A DNA stretch of 40,000 nt from an uncultured Planctomycetaceae bacterium. GTDB taxonomy: Bacteria; Planctomycetota; Planctomycetia; Pirellulales; UBA1268. The stretch spans positions 1 to 40,000 of the forward strand of contig CAIXGY010000271.1 in NCBI GenBank assembly GCA_903919035.1, written 5' to 3'. Below the pieces are notes generated by a model, which saw only the letters and a program-made list of their open reading frames with translations, did not search any database and was not told the DNA's origin. Shown piece by piece: positions 1 to 9,081 of this stretch; position 1 is the stretch's first letter, and each line of letters starts with the position of its first letter. A program made the translations under genes and the position numbers.

Positions 1-186
1 CGCCGCGGGATCGTACCGGCACGCTCATTGCGCCCGCAAACGACCCTGGCACGGGGCGTCCGCCTGAAACCCCGGCGACTTGAAGAATGGATGGCCCTGC
101 CGGAAGATGCCACTTTCAGCCAGCCTGATCGGCACCGGAAACGTGGTCCGTGTCCGTCGGCGGTGCCGGCCTGCCAAGGGACTGCG

Positions 187-1221
187 ATGTTCGCCAGCAA
201 AACCCTGCTCATCACCGGTGGCACCGGGTCCTTCGGCAACGCCGTCATGCGCCGCTTCCTCTCGTCCGACATCGGCGAGATTCGCGTCTTGAGCCGTGAC
301 GAGAAGAAGCAGGACGACATGCGGAAGCGTTATGCCGACCCCAAGCTCAAGTTTTACATCGGCGACGTCCGTGACGCGTCGAGCGTGCGGGCCGCGATGA
401 TCGGCGTGGACTTCGTGTTCAATGCCGCCGCGCTCAAGCAGGTGCCGTCGTGCGAATTCTTTCCGATGGAGGCCCTGCGGACCAACGTCATCGGCACCGA
501 CAACGTCGTGGAGTCGGCCGTCGCCGCGGGCGTGTCGCGGGTGGTCTGCCTGAGCACCGACAAGGCCGTCTACCCGATCAACGCCATGGGCATCAGCAAG
601 GCGATGATGGAGAAGGTGATGGTGGCCAAGTCGCGGAGTCTCGAGGGCACCCCGACGACGGCCTGCGGCACCCGCTACGGCAACGTCATGGCGTCGCGAG
701 GTTCGGTGATTCCGCTTTTCGTCCAGCAGGTGCTGGCCGGCAAGCCGATCACGGTCACCGATCCCACGATGACCCGGTTCATGATGACGCTCGACGACGC
801 CGTCGATCTCGTGCTCTATGCGTTCGAGCACGGCGGCAACGGCGACATCTTCGTGCAGAAGGCGCCGGCCGCCACGATCGCCACGCTGGCCCGCGCGATC
901 GTCGAACTCATGAGCAAGCCAGACCATCCGATCCGGGTGATCGGCACGCGGCACGGCGAGAAGAAGTTCGAGGTGCTCTGCAGCCGCGAGGAGATGGCCC
1001 ACGCCGAGGATCTCGGCGGCTACTACCGGGTCCGTCCCGACATGCGTGACCTCAATTACGGCCGTTACTTCGACGAGGGCGAGCAGCGGATCACGGAGAG
1101 CGAGGACTACAACTCCCACAACACCCGCCAGCTCGACGTGGCGGGCATGAAGGATCTCCTCCTCAAACTCGACTTCATGCGCGACATCGTGGCCGGTCGC
1201 ACGCCCGAGATCGTGGATTGA
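187..1221 (+). CDS. capE: UDP-GlcNAc 4,6-dehydratase/5-epimerase (CapE/FnlA type)
   Basis: This 344-residue short-chain dehydrogenase carries out the first step from UDP-GlcNAc toward UDP-L-FucNAc: oxidation at C4, dehydration and C5 epimerisation in the cytoplasm. The NAD(P)-binding motif TGGTGSFG is at about residues 10-17. Where most members of the family have YxxxK, this protein reads MGISK (Met134, Lys138). Methionine in place of the tyrosine is a known peculiarity of CapE-type inverting dehydratases and supports the call. I chose ATG 187, not the upstream in-frame ATG at 28, because the fold starts there and AAGGGA (176-181) lies 5 bases upstream. It overlaps capF in translation context: its TGA (1219-1221) is 5 bases before the capF ATG. 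The 186 bases upstream show no gene. Confidence 0.93.
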   Translation: MFASKTLLITGGTGSFGNAVMRRFLSSDIGEIRVLSRDEKKQDDMRKRYADPKLKFYIGDVRDASSVRAAMIGVDFVFNAAALKQVPSCEFFPMEALRTNVIGTDNVVESAVAAGVSRVVCLSTDKAVYPINAMGISKAMMEKVMVAKSRSLEGTPTTACGTRYGNVMASRGSVIPLFVQQVLAGKPITVTDPTMTRFMMTLDDAVDLVLYAFEHGGNGDIFVQKAPAATIATLARAIVELMSKPDHPIRVIGTRHGEKKFEVLCSREEMAHAEDLGGYYRVRPDMRDLNYGRYFDEGEQRITESEDYNSHNTRQLDVAGMKDLLLKLDFMRDIVAGRTPEIVD

Positions 1222-1226
1222 AGGCC

Positions 1227-2354
1227 ATGCGGGCGCTCGTCACCGGCAGCCGCGGTTTCCTGGGCACGAACCTCGTCGTGCACCTGCGCGAGCGGGCCGA
1301 CGTGACCGTCTCGGAGTTTCATCGCGGCGTGGATGCCGCCGAGTTGCCCGGGCTCGTCGCGGACGCCGACGTGGTGTTCCACGTGGCCGGCATCAACCGG
1401 CCGCCCGATCCGGCCGAGTTCGTCCCCGGAAACACCGGGCTCACATCGACGGTGGTGTCGGCGGCCGCGACAGCCGGCCGCCCGATTCCGATCGTGCTCT
1501 GCTCGTCGACGCAGGCGGCGTTCGACAACCCCTACGGCACGTCGAAACGGACCGCCGAGGATCTCGTGCTCGACTACGGCGTGCGTCACGGTGCCGCCTG
1601 TCGCGTCTACCGGCTGCCCAACGTCTTCGGCAAGTGGTCGCGGCCGGAGTACAACTCGGCCGTGGCCACGTTCTGTCACAACGTGATCCGCGGACTGCCG
1701 ATCACGATCCATGACCCGGCCGCCCCGCTGCGGCTGGTCTACGTGGATGACGTGTGCCGCGAATTTCTCACGCTCCTCGATGGCTCGTCGGGGCCGCCAG
1801 CGGACCGCGAGGCCATGCGGCGCGCGGTCGAGCCCGTCTACGAGACGACGGTCGGCGACCTCGCCGCCACCATCCAGGGCTTCGGCCGGTCGCGGGAGAC
1901 CCGCACCGTCGATCGCGTGGGCACGGGCCTCGTCCGGGCCCTCTACGCGACGTATCTGAGTTTCCTGCCGCCGGAGCGTTTCTCGTACGGCCTCACCCGC
2001 CACGTCGATCCGCGGGGCGAGTTCGCCGAGGTGGTCCGCACGGCCGACGCCGGGCAGTTTTCCTACTTCACGGCCCATCCGGGCGTCACCCGCGGTGGCC
2101 ACTACCACCACACGAAGAACGAGAAATTCCTCGTGCTCCGCGGTCGGGCCCTGTTCCGGTTCCGCGACATCCGCACGGGCGCGGAGCATGTGCTCGAAAC
2201 CGGCGGCGACGAGCCGCGGGTGGTGGAGACCGTGCCCGGCTGGGCCCACGACATCACCAACGTCGGCAGCGACGAGATGGTGGTGATGCTGTGGGCCAAC
2301 GAGGCCTTCGATCCCGCCCGTCCAGACACCGTCGCCCGGGGGCTCGGTCCATGA
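1227..2354 (+). CDS. capF: UDP-2-acetamido-2,6-dideoxy-hexulose reductase with C-terminal cupin (CapF/FnlB type)
   Basis: This 375-residue bifunctional enzyme takes the CapE product through C3 epimerisation and C4 reduction to UDP-N-acetyl-L-talosamine. Residues 1-250 are a Rossmann SDR domain with GSRGFLG near residue 7 and a Y103-x3-K107 pair. From about residue 255 there is a cupin with the metal-ligand-like run GGHYHHTKNEKF (H292, H294, H295), which is the epimerase half known in CapF. An in-frame TTG at 1218 exists, but ATG 1227 gives the conserved start MRALVTG. The end overlaps capG as ATGA (2351-2354), so the two are probably translationally coupled. Confidence 0.93.
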   Translation: MRALVTGSRGFLGTNLVVHLRERADVTVSEFHRGVDAAELPGLVADADVVFHVAGINRPPDPAEFVPGNTGLTSTVVSAAATAGRPIPIVLCSSTQAAFDNPYGTSKRTAEDLVLDYGVRHGAACRVYRLPNVFGKWSRPEYNSAVATFCHNVIRGLPITIHDPAAPLRLVYVDDVCREFLTLLDGSSGPPADREAMRRAVEPVYETTVGDLAATIQGFGRSRETRTVDRVGTGLVRALYATYLSFLPPERFSYGLTRHVDPRGEFAEVVRTADAGQFSYFTAHPGVTRGGHYHHTKNEKFLVLRGRALFRFRDIRTGAEHVLETGGDEPRVVETVPGWAHDITNVGSDEMVVMLWANEAFDPARPDTVARGLGP

Positions 2355-3484
2355 AGAAGCTGAAAGTCGCCACGATCCTGGGCACGCGCCCGGAGATCAT
2401 CCGCCTGGCCCGCGTGATGGCGCGGCTCGACGAGCTTTGCGATCACGTGCTCGTGCATACCGGCCAGAATTACGACTACGAGCTCAACCAGATCTTCTTC
2501 GACGACATGCGGATCCGGAAGCCGGATCACTTCCTGGCCGCCGCCGGCACGACCGCCGCCGAGACGATCGGCACCATCATCATCGCGGCCGACAAACTGC
2601 TTGGTGACATCCGGCCCGACGCGGTGCTCGTGCTCGGCGATACGAACAGTTGCCTGGCGCTGCTGCCGGCCAAGCGCCGCAAGATCCCCACGTTCCACAT
2701 GGAAGCGGGCAACCGCTGTTTCGACCAGCGCGTTCCGGAGGAGATCAACCGGCGGCTCGTGGATCACATGGCCGACGTGAACCTCACCTACAGCTCGATC
2801 GCCCGCGAGTACCTCCTGCGCGAGGGGCTGCCGCCCGATCTGGTCATCAAGACCGGCAGCCCGATGCAGGAGGTGCTGATGCACTACCTGCCGCGGATCG
2901 AGGCCAGCGACGCGGTCGAGCGTCTCGGCCTCGATCCTCACGGTTTCTTCGTCGTCAGCGCCCACCGCGAGGAGAACGTCGATTCCGACGCTAACTTCGC
3001 CCGCCTGGTGGCCGTCCTCAACGCGGTCGCGGAGGAGCACGGGCTCCCGGTGGTGGTATCGACCCACCCCCGCACGCGGAAGCGGGTTGACGCCACGGGG
3101 GCGGTGTTCCACCCTCTCGTGCGGCTCATGAAGCCGCTGGGCTTCACCGACTTCGTGAGCCTGGAGATGCGCTCCCGGGCCACGCTCTCCGACAGCGGCA
3201 CGATCACGGAGGAGTCTTCGATCCTCAATTTTCCGGCCCTGAACATCCGCGAGGCCCACGAGCGCCCGGAGGGCATGGAGCAGGCCTCGGTCATGATGGT
3301 CGGCTTGAGCGTGGAGCGGGTGCTCCAGGGACTCGACATCCTCACCGCACAGCCGCGGGGCGAGGAGCGGCTGCTCCTGCCAGTGCTGGACTACTCCGTG
3401 CCCAACGTGTCGGACAAGGTGGTGCGACTGATCGTCAGTTACACCGACTACGTCAACCGCGTGGTGTGGCGCAAAACTTCCTGA
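2351..3484 (+). CDS. capG: UDP-N-acetyl-L-talosamine 2-epimerase (CapG/FnlC type, WecB family)
   Basis: This 377-residue non-hydrolysing UDP-HexNAc 2-epimerase gives the final step to UDP-N-acetyl-L-fucosamine. Visible family motifs are GTRPEIIRLARVM at the N-terminus, HTGQNYDYELNQIFF, HMEAGNRCFDQRVPEE (H116, E118, E130/E131), SAHREEN with His205, and DSGTITEESSILNFPA. The glutamates and His205 fall where WecB has its catalytic residues. The stretch REAHERPEGMEQASVMM near the C-terminus is typical of the FnlC/CapG branch. The start overlaps the capF stop by four bases, and the gene follows capE and capF in pathway order. Confidence 0.93.
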   Translation: MKKLKVATILGTRPEIIRLARVMARLDELCDHVLVHTGQNYDYELNQIFFDDMRIRKPDHFLAAAGTTAAETIGTIIIAADKLLGDIRPDAVLVLGDTNSCLALLPAKRRKIPTFHMEAGNRCFDQRVPEEINRRLVDHMADVNLTYSSIAREYLLREGLPPDLVIKTGSPMQEVLMHYLPRIEASDAVERLGLDPHGFFVVSAHREENVDSDANFARLVAVLNAVAEEHGLPVVVSTHPRTRKRVDATGAVFHPLVRLMKPLGFTDFVSLEMRSRATLSDSGTITEESSILNFPALNIREAHERPEGMEQASVMMVGLSVERVLQGLDILTAQPRGEERLLLPVLDYSVPNVSDKVVRLIVSYTDYVNRVVWRKTS

Positions 3485-3500
3485 CGTCGGGCCGCAGCGC

Positions 3501-4697
3501 ATGCGTATCGCCATCGTCGCCGACACGTTTCCACCGATCCGGATTTCGGGGGCGGTGCAGATGCGCGACCTCGTGCGGGAGTTCGCGGCCCAGGGCCACG
3601 AGACGACCGTCATCGTGCCGGCGGCGAGCCAGCCGCAGCCGTGGACCGTCGAGCGGGCGAGCGGCCTGACCGTCCTCCGCGTCCGCACGCCGCCGACGAA
3701 GGACGTGAACTACGTTCGCCGCACGCTCAACGAGATGCGGCTGCCGCATGCGCTCGGTCGGGGAATGCGGGCCGCGGGCCTGCCGCTGTCGGGCTGGGAG
3801 GGCGTGGTGTGGTATTCGCCCACCATTTTCCTCGGGCCGCTCGTGCGGCGCCTCCGGAGGGCGAGCGGGTGTCGCAGCTACCTGATCCTGCGCGACATCT
3901 TCCCGGAGTGGGCGGTGGACATGGGGCTCATGGGCCGGGGGCTGCCGTACAGGTTCTTCAAGTGGATCGAGGCCGGGCAATACGCCGTGGCCGATACGAT
4001 CGGCGTGCAGTGCGAGGCGAACCTCGCCTATCTCGCGCCGTGGGCCCGGCAGCCAGGGCGGACGCTCGAGGTGCTGGAGAACTGGTTGAGTCCCGCGCCG
4101 GTCGCAGGCTGTCGGATCGACCTGTCGCGGACCCCGCTCGCGAATCGCAAGATCTTCGTCTACACGGGCAATATGGGCGTGGCCCAGGGCATGGACCCGT
4201 TTCTCGACATGGTAGCCCGGATGCGGGAGCGGCACGAAGTGGGCTTTTTGTTCGTGGGCCGGGGCAGCGAGGCGGCGCGGTTCGCCGCGGAGGCCGGACG
4301 GTTGGGACTCGACAACGTCGTCTTTCACGACGAGATCGAGCCCGAGGAGATCCCGGGGCTCCTGGCCCAGTGCCACGCGGCGATGCTGGCCCTCGATCCG
4401 CGGCACACCTCGCACAACATCCCGGGCAAGTTCCTCACCTACATGCAGGCGGGCCTGCCGGTGCTGGCCCGGATCAATCCCGGCAACGATCTCGAGAAAC
4501 TGATCCGCGCGGAAGGGGTGGGCCGCGTGTGCACGGGGGGTAACGGCGCGACTCTGCTGGGACTGGCCGAGGAGTTGCTCGCCGACCCGGCAACCGGGGG
4601 TGCGGCCCGGGATCGGGCCCGCGGCCTGTGGGAGCGGAGGTTTTCCACGGCGACCGCGGTGCGGCAGATCGTGGCCAGCTTGGACCGAGCGGTGTAG
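3501..4697 (+). CDS. GT4 glycosyltransferase (WbuB-like, candidate FucNAc transferase)
   Basis: This 398-residue cytoplasmic or membrane-associated GT-B glycosyltransferase opens with MRIAIVADTFPPI and has a C-terminal donor domain with FVYTGNMG, FLFVGRGSE and the LDPRHTSHNIPGKFLTYMQ stretch typical of WbuB-like GT4 proteins. The segment LILRDIFPEWAVDMG near residue 130 matches the acceptor-side 'D-x-P-E' feature of that group. It starts 16 bases after capG. In E. coli O26-type loci a GT4 gene follows fnlABC and uses UDP-L-FucNAc; by position the same role is inferred here, but sugar specificity cannot be read from sequence. Confidence 0.85.
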   Translation: MRIAIVADTFPPIRISGAVQMRDLVREFAAQGHETTVIVPAASQPQPWTVERASGLTVLRVRTPPTKDVNYVRRTLNEMRLPHALGRGMRAAGLPLSGWEGVVWYSPTIFLGPLVRRLRRASGCRSYLILRDIFPEWAVDMGLMGRGLPYRFFKWIEAGQYAVADTIGVQCEANLAYLAPWARQPGRTLEVLENWLSPAPVAGCRIDLSRTPLANRKIFVYTGNMGVAQGMDPFLDMVARMRERHEVGFLFVGRGSEAARFAAEAGRLGLDNVVFHDEIEPEEIPGLLAQCHAAMLALDPRHTSHNIPGKFLTYMQAGLPVLARINPGNDLEKLIRAEGVGRVCTGGNGATLLGLAEELLADPATGGAARDRARGLWERRFSTATAVRQIVASLDRAV

Positions 4698-4734
4698 CCG
4701 TCGTTCGCGGATACGTACGATCGAAAGAATCCCT

Positions 4735-6606
4735 ATGAGCCGCCAACGCACGCTTGATTACCGCGTTGATATCGACGGCCTCCGTGCATTGGCGATCGTG
4801 GCCGTGCTGCTCTTTCATCTCGACGAGACTTGGCTTCCGGGCGGCTTCCTTGGCGTCGACGTGTTCTTCGTGATCTCCGGCTTCCTTATAACGGCGATCG
4901 TACGCCGTCAGGTCGAAGAGCAGCGATTCTCGCTCATTGGGTTCTGGCGGCGACGGATCCGTCGCCTCTACCCAGCGCTGGTGGTGATGGTGGCGGGCGT
5001 CCTTGTCGCCGGCTGCCTCCTCCTCCCAAACCCCGAGCGGGCTGCGCTGCCGCTGCAGGCCTTCGGTGCCCTCGCTTCGTTTGAGAACGTCCTTCTGTGG
5101 CGCACAACCGGCGGCTATTGGGACTCCGCCTCAGAGGACATCGCCCTCCTCCACTGTTGGTCGCTCTCGCTCGAGGAGCAGTTTTACCTCGTTTTTCCCC
5201 CGCTCGTCGCGATCCTGCATCGCCGCTGGCGGCGAGGAGAGCGCGGAGTTATTTTCCTGCTTCTGTGCGTTAGCGCCTTGGCCTGCGTGGTGCTCACGCC
5301 TACCCGGCGGATTCCCGCGTTCTATCTCCTCCCGACGCGGATGTGGGAACTGCTTTGTGGGGCGCTGGCGTCGACGTGGAGCCCCGACGAGTGGCGGCGC
5401 TGGACGGGAAGGCGAGCGCGATGGCTTCAAGTGGCCGGCCTGGCCGTCGTCATCGGTTCCTTCGTCACTATTGAGAACGACGAGGCATTCCCGGGCCTTC
5501 GTCCGCTTCTGCCCTGTCTTGGCACCGTACTCCTGCTCGTCTCGGGGGATCAAGCCGGGCCTGCGTCTGCGCTACTATCGTTGCCGTGGGTCGCGGCCCT
5601 AGGAAAGATCTCCTATTCGCTGTACCTCTGGCACTGGCCGGTGATCGTTCTCGGCAGGTTCGCCAGTCCGTCGTTTCACCCCCTCGTGGCGGTGGCTCTT
5701 TCGCTTGTCGTCGCCGTTGTCAGTTTTTGCATGGTGGAGAAGCCCATGCGCGAGGGCATCCAGCGGCAAGGTTTGGCCTGGACTGGGGCGTTTAGTTTAG
5801 TGGCGGCGGGTTTCCTCTCGCTGTGGCTTGTGCGCAACCCGACACTCGCCCGCGGCCTCGCCGACTTCAACGATCCTCGCGCAATCGACAAGGGAATCGC
5901 GTGGGAGGCCACCCAGGCCTTGCTCGCAGGCCGGTTCGGTGTGCCGCCCGTTGCAGCGGGAGAACCCGTCGAGTTGTGCCTCGTCGGCTCCTCGCACGCC
6001 CGAGTACTTTGTCCGGCGATGTTCGAAGCGGCGGAGGCCCGCGGCGAACGCGCTGTGTCTCTTGCGACTTCGGCCGTTGGTATTACCACGCCGGACGCCG
6101 TGGGGAATGCTGCGGCGATAAATGGGGCGCGCCGTGCCGCCCTCGCGAATCTAGCGCCTCGGGTTGTGATAGTCGCCGGACGTTGGGAGTGGGAGATCGA
6201 CGGTAACCCGGATTTCGAGAGGCGACTATCGGAGGAATTACGCGCTATCGCAGCGGTTGCTGGCCGCGTGATCGTAGTGGGTCAAGCGCCGGCGGCAATT
6301 TTGCCGACGACAGTCGGAGAAAATTTGCGGCGGCACGTCGTGGCGTTGACCGTGAGTGGATCCGAGCCATTGGTGGCAGTCAGCGCGGCGGTGCCCCGTG
6401 CAAACGAGCGTGTGGCAGGTGTGGTCGCAAGTTTGTCAGATTCGCGGGTTACGTATGTCGATCCACGTCCATTGTTCGAGGATGGAGCGGGCTATCTGCG
6501 ACTGATCGTGGACGACGCATTTGTCTACGTCGATGATGATCACCTCAATGCTGCCGGTGGTCGGATTGTGTTCGACCGACTGGTCGATCGCCTTCTCCGG
6601 GAGTGA
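4735..6606 (+). CDS. OafA/YrhL-type acyltransferase with C-terminal SGNH domain
   Basis: This 623-residue integral membrane O-acyltransferase probably acetylates the polysaccharide. Residues 1 to about 340 form the acyltransferase-3 domain: DIDGLRALAIVAVLLFH with the conserved His28, GVDVFFVISGFL, the RRRIRRLYPAL segment and about ten hydrophobic helices. From about residue 410 there is a periplasmic SGNH domain with GSSHA (418-422, nucleophile Ser419 or Ser420) and the Asp/His block DDDHLN (D600, H603). ATG 4735 is chosen over an upstream in-frame start at 4600, which would overlap the preceding GT. The coding sequence, mostly in the SGNH half, uses more A/T-ending codons than its neighbours, suggesting separate acquisition. 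Acyl donor and acceptor are unknown. Confidence 0.92.
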   Translation: MSRQRTLDYRVDIDGLRALAIVAVLLFHLDETWLPGGFLGVDVFFVISGFLITAIVRRQVEEQRFSLIGFWRRRIRRLYPALVVMVAGVLVAGCLLLPNPERAALPLQAFGALASFENVLLWRTTGGYWDSASEDIALLHCWSLSLEEQFYLVFPPLVAILHRRWRRGERGVIFLLLCVSALACVVLTPTRRIPAFYLLPTRMWELLCGALASTWSPDEWRRWTGRRARWLQVAGLAVVIGSFVTIENDEAFPGLRPLLPCLGTVLLLVSGDQAGPASALLSLPWVAALGKISYSLYLWHWPVIVLGRFASPSFHPLVAVALSLVVAVVSFCMVEKPMREGIQRQGLAWTGAFSLVAAGFLSLWLVRNPTLARGLADFNDPRAIDKGIAWEATQALLAGRFGVPPVAAGEPVELCLVGSSHARVLCPAMFEAAEARGERAVSLATSAVGITTPDAVGNAAAINGARRAALANLAPRVVIVAGRWEWEIDGNPDFERRLSEELRAIAAVAGRVIVVGQAPAAILPTTVGENLRRHVVALTVSGSEPLVAVSAAVPRANERVAGVVASLSDSRVTYVDPRPLFEDGAGYLRLIVDDAFVYVDDDHLNAAGGRIVFDRLVDRLLRE

Positions 6607-7125
6607 GATCCTCGAACGGCATGCAAAAAAACTTAGCCGCACGGTGTTCTCAAGGTTTGTGATTTAGACGTCAAGCCGACGCCCTCGCGTGGTCGACAGC
6701 CGTGTTGTGAGCTTGATCTGGTCATTCAGCCTGCCAACTTAAACGGTGATGCGATGGTGTCTCATCGGATCGCACCCTGGCCGTATTCCAACGGCAATAG
6801 CACGTTGAAATAGGGCTATGAGTGTCCGAGCCGTGGGGTCAGCGAGCCTGCCGTCGAAGCTCAGCATGTAGCATGGTAAGCGGCAACAAGTAAGCCCGTG
6901 GTCGAATGGTCAGCGCATTTGTCCAGCCGACACGGGACGTACAATCCCCGCAAGGCATATGCGTGCCATGAACGAGGGCACAGCGATCTGGATGGGGGTG
7001 CCGGGGTCATGTGTGTTCGTGATCCGGATGGAATAACCATGAACGCACTTCTTCGCCATCAGTCAGGCCGCGGCCAGTGAAACCATAATGCGAACCGCAG
7101 GCTAAAATGCTTTGGCAAGTCCAAG
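6607..7125 (+). other. 519-bp intergenic stretch, no supported gene
   Basis: The sequence is less GC-rich than its surroundings and has stops in all frames. The only short reading frame (6898-7080, + strand) encodes RDPDG near its end, which resembles the C-terminal motif of vicinal-oxygen-chelate (glyoxalase-like) proteins, but nothing upstream supports such a gene. A TAAAAT hexamer at 7103-7108 could be a -10 box for the methyltransferase that starts at 7126. There is no clear terminator after 6606. Confidence 0.5.
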
Positions 7126-8022
7126 ATGGCGATCAACTCGAAAGACGAGAAGAGAATGTTCCTCAAAGCCATTGGCCGACGCCTGCTCCGGGGATTCACC
7201 CGATCCGTTCCGGTCCGGGGCCGGCATCGGTTGGTGCGATCCCTGGGGCCGCGGCTGGCCGAGCAACCCGAGATGCTGTGCCTCGGCGGACTGACGGTCG
7301 AACTCGACACGAGGTTGTTGGCGCCGCAAACGATGTATTACGGGATCTACGAGGAGCACCTGACCAACTGGATCACCCGTACGATCCGGGCCGGCGATGC
7401 CGTGATCGAACCCGGCATGAACGTCGGATTCATCACCGGCCACCTGCTCGATCGCGTCGGTCCGTCCGGAGTCGTGATCGCCGTCGAGCCTTCTCGGTCA
7501 TGCGTGGAGGGCATTCGCCGCCATAACGACCTGACGTCGATGCCGAACCTGCGCGTCATCAACGCTGCCGTGGCGGATGATGACGGGACGGAGCGGTTTC
7601 GCGAGACCCCGAATCTCGTAAACGAGGGGTACGGCTGCCTGGAAGCGGCCAACTGGAGCGGGGAGCACGAAGGGCGGTGGTACGACGTGCAGACCCGTCG
7701 CGTGGACACGCTCATGGAGGAGTTCGGGATTCGCCGGCTGGCATTCCTCAAACTCGACGTCGAGGGATCGGAACTCCGAGCCCTGCGGGGGGCGGCGAAT
7801 GCCTTGCGGAACCGCGCGATCGACCACATCATGGTGGAAACCTATTTCGACTTCGACGAGGAGGCGGGGGATGCCATGCGGCGGGACATCTGGAAGTTGC
7901 TCGAATCGCACGGCATGCGGCCACACCGCATGAATCGTGACGGGAGGTTGCAACCGTTCGCGATCGCCCCCGGCGGACCACGCCGTTTCATGCTCGATGT
8001 CATGTGGTCGCTGGCCCAGTGA
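7126..8022 (+). CDS. FkbM-family SAM-dependent methyltransferase
   Basis: This 298-residue protein has the FkbM layout: a basic N-terminal segment, motif I in the form VIEPGMNVGFITG, an acidic loop AVEPS that should bind the SAM ribose, and FLKLDVEGSE, the signature FkbM LKxDVEG block. FkbM enzymes O-methylate sugars or polyketides, and in polysaccharide loci they usually cap or decorate glycans. Motif I has Pro-Gly-Met where many relatives have Val-Gly-Ala, a minor change. ATG 7126 precedes a second in-frame ATG (7156) and lacks a strong Shine-Dalgarno, so the start is uncertain. The next methyltransferase begins 22 bases after its stop. Confidence 0.88.
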   Translation: MAINSKDEKRMFLKAIGRRLLRGFTRSVPVRGRHRLVRSLGPRLAEQPEMLCLGGLTVELDTRLLAPQTMYYGIYEEHLTNWITRTIRAGDAVIEPGMNVGFITGHLLDRVGPSGVVIAVEPSRSCVEGIRRHNDLTSMPNLRVINAAVADDDGTERFRETPNLVNEGYGCLEAANWSGEHEGRWYDVQTRRVDTLMEEFGIRRLAFLKLDVEGSELRALRGAANALRNRAIDHIMVETYFDFDEEAGDAMRRDIWKLLESHGMRPHRMNRDGRLQPFAIAPGGPRRFMLDVMWSLAQ

Positions 8023-8044
8023 TCGTTCCCAGGAAATCGCACCG

Positions 8045-9028
8045 ATGAACTGCCCGGCATGTCGCGCGGAGGTCGAATCCAGGCCCCTGCATCGCTACTC
8101 GACGTCGCAGGCCGCGGCGCATTTCTGCCCCCCCTCGCGGGATGCCGACCGGTTCGCCCGCTTGCAGGCGGCCGTCCGCCGCATCTGGAACGCCGATGCC
8201 GCCGAGGTGTTCGTCTGCCAGGGGTGTGGGTTCGGGTTCGGCTGGCCGCACGTCGGGGGAGACGAGGAGTATTACTCGATCCTCCACGAGCAGGCCGGCT
8301 ACCCGAGCGACCGCTGGGAGTACCGGCTCACGAACTCGAAGGTGCTGTCGCGGTGGCCTGCCGGAGGAGCCATTCTCGATGTCGGCACCGGAGACGGCTC
8401 GTTTCTCAAGCGGCTCGGCCCCGCCTGGACGCGACATGCGACGGAAGGCAGCGATACGACGCGGGAGCGGCTGCGCCGCGAAGGGATCCGCTGTTTCGGG
8501 AGCACGACGGATGCGGTCGCCGAGGCCGCCGGCACGTTTCAGGCAGTCACCATGTTCCAGGTGCTGGAACACGTCGCCGCCTTCGACGACCTGCTGGCGG
8601 ACTGCCGCAGCCTGCTTCGGCCCGGCGGCGTGATCGCGATCTCGGTGCCTCTGGCACAGGCCATGTTCGACCAGGAGCGTCTCACTGGCTGCCAGGACAT
8701 GATTCCCAATCACATCAACAAGTGGTCGCCCGAGGCGCTGGCCGTCGTGCTGCGTCGTGCCGGATTCGAGCCCGAGCCCGCGATCGTCGAGCCAGGGAGT
8801 GTCAGGGAAGGCCTGTACCGGGCGAGCTTGATGACGCGGGCGCAGGCCGCGTCATCGCCGGGATCGCTGGCCTCCCGGGCCTACGGAATCCGCTCCCGGC
8901 CGGCCCGGATCGCGGTCCTGGCGGCCCTCAGCGGCGGCAACCTACTCGCCAGTCTGCCGTCACTGCCCGCCCTCATGACCGGGAGCAGCTTCCTCATGAT
9001 CGGCCACAAGCCCGCGCCGACGGGCTGA
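8045..9028 (+). CDS. Class I methyltransferase with N-terminal zinc-ribbon
   Basis: This 327-residue protein begins MNCPACRAE and has a second Cys pair in CQGCGFGF, forming a C4 zinc-binding head like that of sugar C- or O-methyltransferases and related Methyltransf_12/23 proteins. The SAM fold follows, with ILDVGTGDGSFLKRL as motif I, MFQVLEHV as the motif II region and LLRPGGVIAISVP as motif III. ATG 8045 is chosen because the Cys head starts there; the longer frame from 7937 would overlap the FkbM gene. It probably forms a two-gene unit with the FkbM gene and converges on the acetyltransferase at 9082. The methylated sugar is unknown. Confidence 0.87.
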   Translation: MNCPACRAEVESRPLHRYSTSQAAAHFCPPSRDADRFARLQAAVRRIWNADAAEVFVCQGCGFGFGWPHVGGDEEYYSILHEQAGYPSDRWEYRLTNSKVLSRWPAGGAILDVGTGDGSFLKRLGPAWTRHATEGSDTTRERLRREGIRCFGSTTDAVAEAAGTFQAVTMFQVLEHVAAFDDLLADCRSLLRPGGVIAISVPLAQAMFDQERLTGCQDMIPNHINKWSPEALAVVLRRAGFEPEPAIVEPGSVREGLYRASLMTRAQAASSPGSLASRAYGIRSRPARIAVLAALSGGNLLASLPSLPALMTGSSFLMIGHKPAPTG

Positions 9029-9081
9029 ATGCCGAGGCCCCGCCCGAGATGATCGCGGTCGTGCGGGCCGTGCCGTCGCTG

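Noticed and set aside
25-1119. 364-residue minus-strand frame opposite capE
   Set aside because: The translation is rich in Arg, His, Gly and Asp without any motif, the usual antisense shadow of a GC-rich gene.
6607-6660. Possible terminator after the acyltransferase (A-rich run near 6623)
   Set aside because: The A run is not preceded by a stable stem and is on the wrong strand for a T tract.
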